Of a DNA stretch of 64,000 bases, positions 31,137 through 42,729 are shown piece by piece (the first letter of the stretch is position 1; each line of letters begins with the position of its first letter). This stretch comes from Clytia hemisphaerica (taxonomy: Eukaryota; Cnidaria; Hydrozoa; Leptothecata; Clytiidae): assembly GCA_902728285.1 (NCBI GenBank), contig CACVBU010001145.1:1-64000 (forward strand), read 5' to 3'. Both the position numbers and the translations under genes were made by a program. The notes beneath the pieces are model-generated. The model saw only the letters and a program-made list of their open reading frames with translations. It searched no databases and was not told the origin of the DNA.

Positions 31137-34100
31137 ATGGATAGTTACAATACTCGTAAGTTTACATTTTACTTTTAGAAGACTTTCTGAGTCTCTGAGA
31201 ACTAGCTCAAAACGTAATACAGGTGCCATTTTTTGGCCAATCTTACAGTCAGAGCAATTTGATTTTTTATTACTATGTTTTTCTTGTTACTTTCTCTACA
31301 ATCTATAAGGTTCTCTAACTATTTAACGTTCACCGTTTTAACAAATTCAACAATTAAATTGTTCTCTACCAACTTCTGCAACGCAGTGAACTGTCCCAGC
31401 ACTATTTTTTTAACTACCTATGGCCTCTATGGTTCTCCTTTACTGATCTATAAAACAATCTTGTTTGAATTCTTTTCTTTCCACAGCTGGCGGCCTAGTA
31501 TCGGAAGATGAACATCAACAACAATCCGACGACGACTTATTATTATTAAATTATGATAATGGTAATATTTTAAATTATGACTTAACTCAAGAATCGAATT
31601 CTAACGGACTAGATTTGGTTAATTATGTAAACAACGAATATGAAGAAAATCATGCTCCCGACTTTTCGAATTTGCAGCCAATTTTGGAAGGGGAAGACCC
31701 CTTTATACAAGTCGACAATGAAAGTTCTCCAACCACGCTTGAACCAAATTTTGGTAATGAAATAAAGAGCAATTCTGCATACTGGATGAATTTAAATAAC
31801 AGTACACAATATTCGTCTGACAACTTTAATGATAAATTTTTCGGAGGAGGTATACATAACTTTTTGATCCTCGATTTTAATTTTCCGTTCACAATTAAAA
31901 TTTCAACTTCAAGTTTTAAATATCTAGTAGTTTTTTCAATGTTTTTTTGTCGATACTATACCCTATTAGGAGCATATAATATTAAAAATTTGCCCTACGA
32001 AGTGACACAATTCATTACCTCGATCGCTGGTCTTGATATTTTAATTTTTCCGATTCAACCAAGAAATTTTCAAGTAATTGTAATTGTAGAGCTGAAAAAT
32101 TCTACAACCCATTCTCTACTGATCCGGTAGAGGTTTTTTTCTCCATCTAGTAATGGTGTAAACAACAGACTGAAACATTCCCATGTTTTTTGTGGCAGGG
32201 GATTTGAAATTCAAGTTGTGAATGAAATAAATATTTTTCAGTGAGGGTTTCGTTATTTGATTGTTTTCAGCGGGGACAAAAATTAGAGTACAATTTTCCA
32301 CTGGGGATGAGATTTTGGTCCAAGTGGGAGGGGTCATCCCACCGGGTCTGTAAGGAGGGGGCGTTAGTTTCAAACATATTTATGCTATATCGAATCATTT
32401 TCTAGAATTATTTCAATCATGCGATGTTCCTAAGAAACAACCAGTAGAGCAAGAAGGTAATACATCACCTCATCATAAGATTGATACCGGCTCACACGAT
32501 TTCCAACATCATTCAAATGTCATGGACCAAAATCAGCCTATTTTCGGCGGAGGTTCTCAAATTTACCTATTAAAGTCTGTCCAGATATAATTGGCAGTGG
32601 AAACAAGAATGCCTGTAACTTTTGATAGTCAAATATGATTATGGAAATTTTTTTTGCTTGTTTTAGAGAATCAAAAGCGCTATATTTGAATGTATTTTTG
32701 GTTGAAAAATTCGCGATTTTTAGCGGTTAAATTTGCGATTGTAAAAATTGAGCTTTTTTTCTACTTATGCTATAACGTTCATTTTTACACCAGTAGTAGT
32801 TCAACCTTAGGTTAAGAAGTTTGTAAAATTTCAAGGCGAACAGAAAAGTCCTTCGGAAGATATGGGACCCGAAATCCCCCTTGGTAGCACTTTTCTGTGA
32901 AATATCAAATCTCCAACTTATTACTAAAAACGGGGGTAGTGATATGATAAAACAGTTTTTCGATCATATCACATTTTACGATCTCTTTAATGACCTCATA
33001 GCCAAACTGTGTTTAGTGTTTTGGGAATTAGCAAAGTTCTTTAATGACTTAAAAATAACAAAGGCAATGTCAGTTCTTGCTTATCTTTTCAATAAAAACA
33101 ATTAAAAATACTGTGATTTACTTCGTTTCGAAATTAACAATTGATACCAATAATACTAATGCACCAACACTTAACACTTTCCAACTTTTAATTGCACTGT
33201 TCAAAAAAGATAACATAACCCCCGTTTTTAGTAATAAGTTGGAGATTTGATATTTCACAGAAAAGTGCTACCAAGGGGGATTTCGGGTCCCATATCTTCC
33301 GAAGGACTTTTCTGTTCGCCTTGAAATTTTACAAACTTCTTAACCTAAGGTTGAACTACCACTGGTGTAAAAATGAACGTTATAGCATAAGTAGAAAAAA
33401 AGCTCAATTTTTACAATCGCAAATTTAACCGCTAAAAATCGCGAATTTTTCAACCAAAAATACATTCAAATATAGCGCTTTTGATTCTCTAAAACAAGCA
33501 AAAAAAATTTCCATAATCATATTTGACTATCAAAAGTTACAGGCATTCTTGTTTCCACTGCCAATTATATCTGGACAGACTTTAGACAAGTTTATGTTTT
33601 ACATTTATGTCAAGCTATTCGAAAGCTTATTTCTGATTAAATCGAAAATTACAAGTTAAGGGCTCTGAACATAGTTGGAAAATTAATTTTAGTATTTCAA
33701 CATGAAAGTTATGCTTTAGGTTCTTAACACTTTTAACAAATAATTGCCTTTATAAATTGCTTTTTAATCAAATCCCTTAAGAGTAATTAAGAATTGGCAA
33801 ATATTAAAAATTCACTATGGTTAGAGCCCTTAAAGCCAATGGGACCATTCAAAAAGTACGTACGCTCGAGAGGGGGAAGGGGGGTACTCCTAAAAGCGTA
33901 CGAAAGCGTACAAGGGGGAGAAGGGGTCATTGAGGAGAAGTACGTTTACGCTCGTAATTTTTCCTAAACTGTCTTTTTTGAGAGAAAAACGCAATATTTT
34001 CAAATCAAAAAATTTTTTATGCGATTGTCATTTTTCATTTTTCCTTTGGTATTTTTTTCATCTTATAGATTCTTTTAATTTCTTGAGATTTTGTTATAAA

Positions 34101-37100
34101 TACGATTGGATACCTACATGTTCTACTGTTACAATAGATTCAAGTTTCGACTTTGGTTAGGGGGGGGGTGTACTAAAAAGCGTGCGCACGCTGAAGGGGG
34201 GTACACATAAAGCGTACGAAAGCGTACAAGGGGGAGGGGGAGTCAAAAATTTGCCATTTTCGAGCGTACGTGCTTTTTGAATGATCCCAATCTATAATGA
34301 ACCTTTCCGATGTTGAAAAAGCAATTTGAATTATTTAGGGGCCATTCACATATCGATGTTTCCCCACGCCTAACGTCAAATTGACGCAAAGTGTAGGGGG
34401 AGGAGGTCAGAGGCAGTGACGTTAAGAAAATCAATAAAAACATCGATTTTTGAGGCTGAAAGAAATAACTAGATAAATTATATAATTGCAGTGTTGCACA
34501 TCATGGTTTAAGTCAATCTTTTTTCTTTTTTAGATTCTCCTCATGAATTGTCACCAATGCAAGTAGTCTTCACCGAAAATGAAGATATACAATATTCGTC
34601 TGACACCTTTAATGATGAATTATTCGGAGGAGGTATACATTACTTTTTGATCCTCGATTTTAAGTTTCCGTTCACAATTAAAATTTCAACTTCACAATTT
34701 AAATATCTAGTTGTTTTTTTTAAGTTTTTTTTTTGTCGATTCTATACCTTATTAGGAGCATATAATATTAAAAATTTGCCCTGATCTAAGGGGTGCCCTA
34801 TGAAGTGACACAATTCATTACCTCGACCGCTGGTCTTGATATTTTAATTTTTCCGATTCAACCAAGAAATTTTCAAGTAATTGTAATTGTAGAGCTGAAA
34901 AATTCTACAACCCATTCTCTACTGATCCGCTAGAGGTTTTTTTCTCCATCTAGTAATGGTGTAAACAACAGACTGAAACATTCCCATGTTTTTTGTGGCA
35001 GGGGATTTGAAATTCAAGTTGTGAATGAAATAAATATTTTTCAGTGAGGGTTTCGTTATTTGATTGTTTTCAGCGGGGACAAAAATTAGAGTACAATTTT
35101 CCACTGGGGATGAGATTTTGGTCCAAGTGGGAGGGGTCATCCCACCGGGTCTGTAAGGAGGGGGCGTTAATTTCAAACATATTTATGCTATATCGAATCA
35201 TTTTCTAGAATTATTACAATCATGCGATGTTCCTAAGAAACAACCAGTGGAGCAAGAAGGTAATACATCACCTCATCATAAGATTGATACCGGCTCACAC
35301 GTTTTCCAACATCATTCAAATGTCACGGACCAAAATCAGCCTATTTTCGGCGGAGGTACTCAAATTTACCTATTTGACAAGTTTATGTTTTACATTTATG
35401 TCAAGCTATTCGAAAGCTTATTTCTGATTAAATCGAAAATTACAAGTTAAGGGCTCTGAACATAGTCGGAAAGTTGATTTTAATATTTCAACATGAAAGT
35501 TATGCTTTAGGTTCTTAACACTTTTAACAAATAATTGCCTTTATAAATTGCTTTTTAATCAAATCCCTTAAGAGTAATTAAGAATCGGAAAATATTAAAA
35601 ATTCACTATGGTTAGAGCCCTTAAAGCCGATGGGACCATTCAAAAAGTACGTACGCTCGAGAGGGGGAAGGGGGGTACACTCCCAAAAGCGTACAAGGGG
35701 GAGAAGGGGTCATTGAGCAGAAGTACGTTTGCGCTCGTAATTTTTCCTAAACTGTCTTTTTTGAGAGAAAAACGCAATATTTTCAAATCAAAAAATTTTT
35801 TATGCGATTGTCATTTTTCATTTTTCCTTTGGTATTTTTTTTCATCTTATAGATTCTTTTAATTTCTTGAGATTTTGTTATAAATACGATTGGATACCTA
35901 CATGTTCTACTGTTACAATAGTTTCAAGTTTCGACTTTGGTTAGGGGGGGGGTGTACTAAAAAGCGTGCGCACGCTGAAGGGGGGTACACATAAAGCGTA
36001 CGAAAGCGTACTTGCTTTTTGAATGATCCCAATCTATAATGAACCTTTCCGATGTTGAAAAAGCAATTTGAATTATTTAGGGGCCATTCACATATCGATG
36101 TTTCCCCACGCCTAACGTCAAATTGACGCAAAGTGTAGGGGGAGGGGGTCAGAGGCAGTGACGTTAAGAAAATCAATAAAAACATCGATTTTTGAGGCTG
36201 AAAGAAATAACTAGATAAATTATATAATTGCAGTGTTGCACATCATGGTTTAAGTCAATCTTTTTTCTTTTTTAGATTCTCCTCATGAATTGTCACCAAT
36301 GCAAGTAGTCTTCACCGAAAATGAAGATATACAATATTCGTCTGACACCTTTAATGATGAATTATTCGGAGGAGGTATACATTACTTTTTGATCCTCGAT
36401 TTTAAGTTTCCGTTCACAATTAAAATTTCAACTTCACAATTTAAATATCTAGTTGTTTTTTTAAGTTTTTTTTTGTCGATTCTATACCTTATTAGGAGCA
36501 TATAATATTAAAAATTTGCCCTGATCTAAGGGGTGCCCTATGAAGTGACACAATTCATTACCTCGACCGCTTGTCTTGATATTTTAATTTTTCCGATTCA
36601 ACCAAGAAATTTTCAAGTAATTGTAATTGTAGAGCTGAAAAATTCTACAACCCATTCTCTACTGATCCGGTAGAGGTTTTTTTCTCCATCTAGTAATGGT
36701 GTAAACAACAGACTGAAACATTCCCATGTTTTTTGTGGCAGGGGATTTGAAATTCAAGTTGTGAATGAAATAAATATTTTTCAGTGAGGGTTTCGTTATT
36801 TGATTGTTTTCAGCGGGGACAAAAATTAGAGTACAATTTTCCACTGGGGATGAGATTTTGGTCCAAGTGGGAGGGGTCATCCCACCGGGTCTGTAAGGAG
36901 GGGGCGTTAGTTTCAAACATATTTATGCTATATCGAATCATTTTCTAGAATTACTACAATCATGCGATGTTGCTAAGAAACAACCAGTAGAGCAAGAAGG
37001 TAATACATCACCTCATCATAAGATTGATACCGGCTCACACGTTTTCCAACATCATTCAAATGTCATGGACCAAAATCAGCCTATTTTCGGCGGAGGTTCT

Positions 37101-38448
37101 CAAATTTACCTATTTGACAAGTTTATGTTTTACATTTATGTCAAGCTATTCGAAAGCTTATTTTTGATTAAATCGAAAATTACAAGTTAAGGGCTCTGAC
37201 CATAGTTGGAAAATTAATTTTAGTATTTTACATGAAAGTTATGCTTTAGGTTCTTTAACACTTTTAACAAATAATTGCCTTTATAAATTGCTTTTTAATC
37301 AAATCCCTTAAGAGTAATTAAGAATTGGCAAATATTAAAAATTCACTATGGTTAGAGAAGAGCCCTTAAAGCCAATCTATAACGAACCTTTCCGATGTTG
37401 AAAAAGCAATTTAAATTATTTAGTGGCCACTCACATATCGATGTTTCCCCACGTCTAACGTCAAATTGATGCAAAGTGTAGGAGGAAGGGGTCAGAGGCA
37501 GTGACGTTAAGAAAATCAATAAAAACATCGATTTTTGAGCCTGATAGAAATAACTAGATAAATTATATAATTGCAGTGTTGCATATCATGGTTTAAGTGA
37601 ATCTTTTTTCTTTTTTAGATTCTCCTGATGAATTGTCACCAATGCAAGTAGTCTTCACCGAAAATACTCCAATAGTAATAAATGGCCTGACTAGCATATC
37701 ACAAACAGCTGCAACACCTGTTATGATGGTACCTTTAGGATTATACTGGTATCCTATGCAGCAAGTATGGCCACAAATCCCTCCACACCCTATTGCAAGT
37801 GTTAACCAAACCATTCCATTAACTTATCTTGATCAAAGTGGATTAAATCTCAGCTTTTCCAATACTGGAGCTATTATGACTAATGGAGCACCAGCATGTA
37901 TGGCGACATCTGCTGCAACACATTCGAACCCAAGGAAAAGAAAATGTACATTAAATGTTTCCACTCAGACAAATTGCGAGGATGAAACCGAGATAGACTT
38001 TTCTGTTGAAGATTTAAGCTTTCGTCGTAAAGAAAAACGAAAAGTGAGAAACCGAAAATCTGTAGATAGGTATCAAGAAGAACAAAAAATACGAGCAAAA
38101 AAAATCGAACAGACTGCTCAAGATCTTCAGCGCCAAAACGAAAGGCTACATTCCCAATCGAGAACAATGGAATCCGAAAGACATGAGATGTATCAAAAAC
38201 TTGAAGATGAATTTTACAGAATTATTTCTGATGACACATTTTCAAGGGATAAATCTGAATTTTGTGAAGCAATGAAAAGACTTTTTATTTGTAAAAAGTT
38301 TGCAGAGAACAATGGAATGGTTTATTCAATTGGCGCTTGTGAAAGACTTCTGGGAATGTACAAAATTTTCATTGAAAATAATCTAACTACAGATGAGCGA
38401 TTAGAGATACAAAGACGTATTCAAATTATTTCGTCACCAAATAGTTAG
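31137..38448 (+). CDS. ATF4-like bZIP transcription factor with tandemly duplicated exons (8-exon model)
   Basis: Exons: 31137-31155 (MDSYNT, strong context, GTAAGT donor), 31487-31849, 32406-32552, 34534-34632, 35209-35355, 36276-36374, 36949-37095, 37619-38448. Every junction is phase 1 and the total is 1851 nt (616 residues). N-terminal parts are acidic and Asn/Ser/Gln-rich, as in activation domains (SEDEHQQQSDDD). The terminal exon holds a basic region, RRKEKRKVRNRKSVDRY, followed at ATF4 spacing by heptads I-L-L-M-M (IEQTAQDLQRQNERLHSQ), then a C-terminal helix-rich tail I do not recognise. The usual second conserved Arg of the basic region is Gln here (DRYQ). Likely a nuclear DNA-binding dimer. 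Middle exons form the series B-A-B-A-B (147/99 nt). Alternatives: after exon 2 the frame stays open to 32130, so a longer exon isoform is possible. Donors after B exons (GTTCTC, GTACTC) are weak. Confidence 0.65.
32125..32364 (-). mobile_element. Old MITE of the ACACCCC family, triplicated with the intron
   Basis: Read on the minus strand it starts ACGCCCCCTCCTTACAGACCC and has CCCCAGTGGAAAATT, GTCCCCGCTGAAAA and similar motifs, ending near CTACCGGATCAG. The same block recurs at about 34930-35168 and 36668-36908, carried by the tandem duplication. No clean 6-bp duplication remains. Confidence 0.55.
32571..33584. mobile_element. Foldback Tc1/mariner-like MITE in first copy of the bZIP intron
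   Basis: Inverted arms of about 365 bp (32571-32938 and 33218-33584), outermost TAAAGTCTGTCCAGATATAATTGG, enclose ~280 bp. Copies 2 and 3 of the intron read CCTATTTGACAAG without the insert, so the borders are exact to within two bases; a TA duplication fits. The GTCCAGATATAATTGGCAG end resembles Tc1/mariner-type termini. No transposase. Confidence 0.8.
33660..33829. mobile_element. TTAA MITE (GGGCTCTGAACATAGT family), copy in bZIP intron 1
   Basis: GGGCTCTGAACATAGT at the left is inverted as ACTATGGTTAGAGCCC at the right, with TTAA on each side (33656-33659, 33830-33833). Equivalent copies sit at 35451-35620 and 37191-37365 because the host intron was duplicated. Larger relatives with an exon-like insert are at 43021 and 49127. 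piggyBac-like or Kolobok-like duplication. Confidence 0.8.
33841..34288. mobile_element. GGGACCATTCAAAAAGTACG MITE, copy 1
   Basis: Left end GGGACCATTCAAAAAGTACG and right end CTTTTTGAATGATCCC are inverted. The flanks AAT (33838-33840 and 34289-34291) fit a 3-bp duplication, and intron copy 3 (near 37376) has a single AAT with no insert. Interior has AGCGTACGAAAGCGTACAAGGGGG iterations. Harbinger-like or ISL2EU-like; not certain. Confidence 0.75.
35451..35620. mobile_element. TTAA MITE, copy in second bZIP intron unit
   Basis: Same structure as 33660-33829, bordered by TTAA at 35447-35450 and 35621-35624. Confidence 0.8.
35632..36030. mobile_element. GGGACCATTCAAAAAGTACG MITE, copy 2
   Basis: Same element as 33841-34288 in the second intron unit, about 50 bp shorter by loss of iterated interior words. 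Duplicated together with its host intron. Confidence 0.75.
37191..37365. mobile_element. TTAA MITE, copy in third bZIP intron unit
   Basis: Same structure as 33660-33829, bordered by TTAA at 37187-37190 and 37366-37369. The GGGACC MITE that follows it in units 1 and 2 is absent here. Confidence 0.8.
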
Positions 38449-38506
38449 CATTAGATTTATCTTAAATGTTCTTCAATCATTTTTGTATATAGTTTTTGGA
38501 ATTTAT

Positions 38507-38831
38507 CACCTATAAATTCCGTGTCATAGACTTGTTGGACCCTCGTCCCACTAAATCACTTTGCCAAAATTTGGTCTCGGTGTGAAAAAACCTTTAATCT
38601 CAGCCCAAATAGGAAATTGACTTTGTTTTCATCCACATTAAAGTTCTTTGGTAAATAATTCCTTAGTTACTCCTAACTTTTGAGTAATTTTAGACACTCC
38701 AAACTTCTTTTATATTAAATCGTATTTTTTTACCTAAGAACGACAAAGAATTTCGAATTTTTTGAATTTTCAAAGAAATTTTCATACCTTCCGTGGGAAG
38801 AAGTTCAACCAGGGCTGTGGGACCAGGGTGT
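38507..38831. mobile_element. MITE of the ACACCCC family, 3' of the bZIP gene
   Basis: Begins CACCTATAAATTCCGTGTCA and ends GGGACCAGGGTGT, with ATTTAT at 38501-38506 and 38832-38837. Internal motifs match the family. The left end carries a few extra bases relative to other copies. Confidence 0.6.
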
Positions 38832-38837
38832 ATTTAT

Positions 38838-41040
38838 ATAATCAATTCAGTTTAGGATTTTTAAAAGAAATTTTTGGAAATCAGCCAAATTAAATAAATG
38901 GACCATTTTTTTGGGAAACATTTTGTTTTTTTTCTGTAGAATTTATCCTTCAAGGCGTGAAAGATCAAAGGTTTTGTATTTTTTTAAAAGCTTTCTTCAG
39001 CTTAGCTTTTTCCCGAAATTTGTACCTGCTTTTTTGAAGGATACATTCTATAATAAATATTTCAAGTGCGAGTTTAACAGATTTTCATAGAATATACTCT
39101 TTCTTGTATTAAAGATCATTTTAAATTAAATAATTAACTTCTATCACAGATCACTTATAATTTCCTTCACTTCTATACTCTGACGAGTTTCCTAAAGAAA
39201 TTGAAGAATGAAGAGGAAAAAAACAAGTTTTTATCCTGGGCCAACATTAGCGTGGTGGCTCGACTAAAATCCTGGCAAACTTGGAAGGTAATCTTTTGTT
39301 TTTGCGCCCCCTATAAAAAATAAATATTACGCAAGCAAAGCGAGTACGAAAATTTTGAAGTATTTTCTCTCTTTCTGGCCGAAAACTGCCATCTCTACGG
39401 TGTAAAAGAGCAACGGGGGCACCGAAATTGGTGATCAAAGAGGTCTTTTTGCGCCCTTTATATTTCGGTACCTCTCAAAAAATAATGGTTGCTGGGGGGG
39501 GGGGGGGGCACTGCCCCACATTGCCCCTGCCACCTAGCTAATGTGGACCAAAATCTTTTATAAAATACTTTGGAACTTTGAACCCCGGTGATTTCAAACA
39601 TATAGCGAAATCTTTGACTTCTTTTTGTGTAACAAATAACAACCCTTTAATAACAAAAGTTTCATATTGGTGAGGAAATAAAATGGCAACGAAATCTGTG
39701 ACCCTGCTTTGCCCCCTTAAGAAATAATCAAGAAATTCATACATGCACTTCAACTCGCTCAAATTTTAATGGTTTCCTCATTCATTCAGCTTTTGCATCA
39801 AAAAGGTATGGATGAGCAGAGGTACCTGGGCAAATGGAGGGCACAAAAGGGAAATAATCCAGTCTCTTAAAAAGCCAAATTACAGGTGAATAAAGTGAAG
39901 AGGGTAAACAATTTCCAAGTTGCCAGCCTTTTTACTAAAGTTTTGATCCGAAAATTCTGATCTTCAAAAGTCGGCTTTACCCATCAAACCTATCAAGTTC
40001 TCCATGGAATACTTTCCTATATAGAAACTTGTGGAAAATCTAGCCATTCCACCTCAGGGTTAAAGGAAACTTCATGAGTTTTTTCATCTTTCAAGTCGAT
40101 CTGAAATGTTTACGTCAGCTTTGGGATAATTTTTACCATTTTTTTAGAGAAGATACCTACGATGGGGCAGTACTAATGGATTTTTGTGAGTTGTATCGAA
40201 AAATTGACGATTTTTGGACTTTTCACACCCTTCCTTAACATGCCCCGCGCTAGATTAGAATAATTTACAAGCTTTTTCGCATTGAATTGACACGGATGTG
40301 GAGGTAAATTGGTCAGAAAGAGGATAAGAAAAACACTTTTTGCTTATATCAGCATAGCATATGTTTAGGGATATGACAAAGTTCTTGTAACGATTTTGTT
40401 TGTTCGTTATATTCGTTCAAGCTAAAAACACGAGAAAACATTATACAAAACAACTTGGTGACTTACTTTTAATTGTCCATCTTTTATGTACGGCTGAAGG
40501 GCTAGAGGCAGGACTCCTGGATGGGAAATTAAACCACTTATTTCCTATCCAGAACGTCCGCGTGTAGTTTTTACCCAAATGCCGGATTGAAAATTAAAAC
40601 CTATCGCTACATTTCAAAAAATTTAGTCCTCCAAAACAAAGGAACCGCTAGAAACAATATCCGTCGTCATGATTACAGCGCGTTCTATGCGCATTTGGGG
40701 TATGGGAAATAAGTAGCTTCAATTTCTCTTGCCTGAGATGGGTTCAAGTTTCACTTCTAGCCCTTCGAGCTTGAAATTCAATGGTCAGAAGGAGTAAAAT
40801 ATTTCTGTATTGTTCATGAGCTTGCGTCTGACTTGTGTTGGAAAAAAGCTATTTTGTAGCAAAGTGACGTTAGATTGCTGCTACCGCTACAATGCAACAA
40901 CATCTTTTCGTCAATTTATATTTTGTACATGTAAAATACAAGATATATTGTACTCTTTTTAACCAATCAGATTGCAGAAAACATCGTAAAACAAACCATT
41001 GCAGAAATCTTTTTTGTTTATAGTCATGTGAAATTGAAAA
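38838..41040. other. No gene seen
   Basis: AT-rich with a long G run near 39495-39509. The missing last exon(s) of the sulfotransferase should lie in this interval on the minus strand, but I could not identify them. AATAAA-type words near 39052 could end the bZIP transcript. Confidence 0.4.
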
Positions 41041-41046
41041 AGTTAC

Positions 41047-41484
41047 ATCAGTTTGAATTAGTTTGAAAATCTTATTCGAATCTGAATATAATTGTTCAAA
41101 TCTACCAATGAAATCCAATTCGTATTTACATATTTGGCACAATGAAGTCTGTGGCGCCCAGTGATCATCTGCGTCATAACCACCAAATGTTAAAAACGTT
41201 AAAAATTCTTCAAAAGTGATATCATAATACTCGATTCCATGCATTATTTTCTTCGAGTGAGTGTTTGGATTTTTTCCTGTTACTTTAAGAATGATTGGAC
41301 CAAAATAATGCAGGAAACTTGATCTTTTGACCACTGGATTCTGAAATTTGTTTCTGTAAACTGAGTAGAGTCGATCAAATGGATGACGGGAGAATATGAA
41401 TGAGAAATAATTGTCTTGCATGTATTTGATTCGTTGGGTATCGTTTTTGAAGTCCTTCATGTACGGCATACGGTGGCTATAAAG
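41047..41484 (-). CDS. Carbohydrate sulfotransferase (HNK-1 / chondroitin 4-O family), internal exon
   Basis: The minus-strand exon begins at 41484 after TACTGTTTCAG and probably ends at 41047 before GTAACT; it is 438 nt, phase 0 at both ends. It encodes YFSFIFSRHPFDRLYSVYRNKF, the 3'-phosphate-binding motif for the sulfate donor PAPS, then VTGKNP, YDITFEEFLTFL, and DDHWAPQTSLCQICKYELDFIGRFE, hallmarks of the Sulfotransfer_2 family. Such enzymes are Golgi type II membrane proteins that sulfate glycan chains. The N-terminal exon with the membrane anchor and 5'-phosphosulfate-binding loop is not seen; nor is the C-terminal exon. The frame stays open past the proposed donor to 40870, giving an alternative end, but that extension (rich in Cys and Val) does not resemble the family. 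A TTAA MITE lies only 64 bp upstream in the intron. Confidence 0.8.
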
Positions 41485-41547
41485 CTGAAACAGTAAGTTG
41501 AGTAGAGATGTCGCTATCATATCAAAAGAACCCCCTTGATACCTTAA

Positions 41548-41852
41548 AGGAAGAAATTTTGGCGGGAATTTAATTTGGTGGATGGCCAAAAAAGTTTTTT
41601 CAGAGGGAATTTAATTTGGCGGATGGACGAAAAAATAAATTTGGCGGGAATTTAATTTGGCGGTCGCTTAAAAATTTAACCTTAAGATGGCGTCAAAACA
41701 TCGAAAAAATAGCAAAAACACCTTAAAAGAAATCATATTTTCAAAATGTTTAATTTGGCAGAAAAAAGAAATTTTGGCGGGAATTTAATTTGGCGGATTT
41801 CAGTCAAATCCGCCAAATCCGCCAAATTTTCTTTCCGCTAAAATTTCTTCCT
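41548..41852. mobile_element. TTAA MITE with GGCGGGAATTTAATTTGGCGG iterations
   Basis: AGGAAGAAATTTTGGCGG at the left is inverted as CCGCTAAAATTTCTTCCT at the right, with TTAA at 41544-41547 and 41853-41856. Inside, GGCGGGAATTTAATTTGGCGG recurs four times. It lies in the intron just upstream of the sulfotransferase exon. Confidence 0.8.
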
Positions 41853-41865
41853 TTAAACATGTAAA

Positions 41866-42148
41866 ACACCAAGAGTGTCACAGACCCGCTGGGACTCAAG
41901 CCCCACTGGAAATTTTAGCAAAAATTTCGTCCCCGGTGGGAAAATACCCTGGAATTGAAGTCTCACTAGGAAATTGACAATGATTTTATACCCATTCGAA
42001 ATTCAACGATTAAAAATTGGACTCCAAAACCACCCCCATTGGATTTTTCAACCTTTGAACAATGAAATTTCTATATTCATGGGCTTTTAATAAGAATTTT
42101 TATCCCAACTGAGGGAAAAATTCCACCGGGACTGTGAGACAGGGCTGT
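41866..42148. mobile_element. MITE of the ACACCCC family
   Basis: Starts ACACCAAGAGTGTCACAGACCC and ends GACTGTGAGACAGGGCTGT. Flanked by a perfect 6-bp duplication TGTAAA (41860-41865 and 42149-42154). Internal CCCCACTGGAAATTTT, CCCATTCGAAATTC and CCCATTGGATTTTT motifs are spaced about 30-60 bp. Confidence 0.8.
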
Positions 42149-42154
42149 TGTAAA

Positions 42155-42729
42155 CAAAAACATTGCTTTGTAATAATTTCAAACATACCCCTGTATCATA
42201 ACCCATGTTGCACCCGATTATATGGTAAAAATTACAAATCTTCGAAACATTATCCTTATTTTGAAAACGCTGCTCACGTCATATTGCCAATGACAAAGTG
42301 ACCTAAAGTTTTGAGAGTCCCTACTGGTTTTCAGAAATTTAAATTCGCTAAGCAGAAAACATCGCTAAAATCCTTATTTTGTCCACTCCATGGTATGAAA
42401 CCGAAATAACGTCATTTAGCACCAAAACACTGACGAAAAAAGACTAATACCACCCAGATGATCCAGTTCGTATGTCTCCATCCATTAAGTCAATGATACA
42501 GGGGTGTAATATGGAACACCACAGCCTGAACGGATTTTGTTTGTCTCTTTTGTTTCTTACTCAAACTTGCGATGAGAAATTAGTTTGTTTTCTCACTTTT
42601 TGATCATGTGATTAAATCATAAACCAATCCCAAGAGGAGTACTTAGTAACGTGATCAAAAACTGAGCAAATCGATTTTTATATTTTGATATTAAAAACAG
42701 AATAAGCTAACAAAAAGTTAAAACAATAA
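42155..42729. other. No gene seen
   Basis: AT-rich; no exon or repeat recognised. Confidence 0.4.

Larger units (their letters stand above)
31810..37665 (+). repeat. Three tandem copies of an exon-intron segment within the bZIP gene
   Basis: Copies span about 31810-34580, 34581-36322 and 36323-37665. All start with the 3' part of a TTCGGAGGAG|GTATAC exon, run through the same intron (TTTTTGATCCTCGATTTTAA), exon B, the next intron, and end in the 5' part of an ATTCTCCT exon. Length differences come from insertions: a 1014-bp element only in copy 1 and a GGGACC MITE in copies 1 and 2 but not 3. Copies 2 and 3 share a small TGATCTAAGGGG insertion near 34784 and 36524 that is absent from copy 1. 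Confidence 0.9.

Noticed and set aside
32116..32373. Conserved minus-strand 85-codon frame repeated at 34919 and 36659
   Set aside because: Conserved only because the host intron is tandemly duplicated; it covers an old ACACCCC-family MITE.
37880..38167. Minus-strand frame across the bZIP terminal exon
   Set aside because: Shadow of the bZIP coding sequence.
40870..41046. C-terminal extension of the sulfotransferase exon
   Set aside because: Begins at a plausible GTAACT donor and lacks family resemblance; treated as intron.
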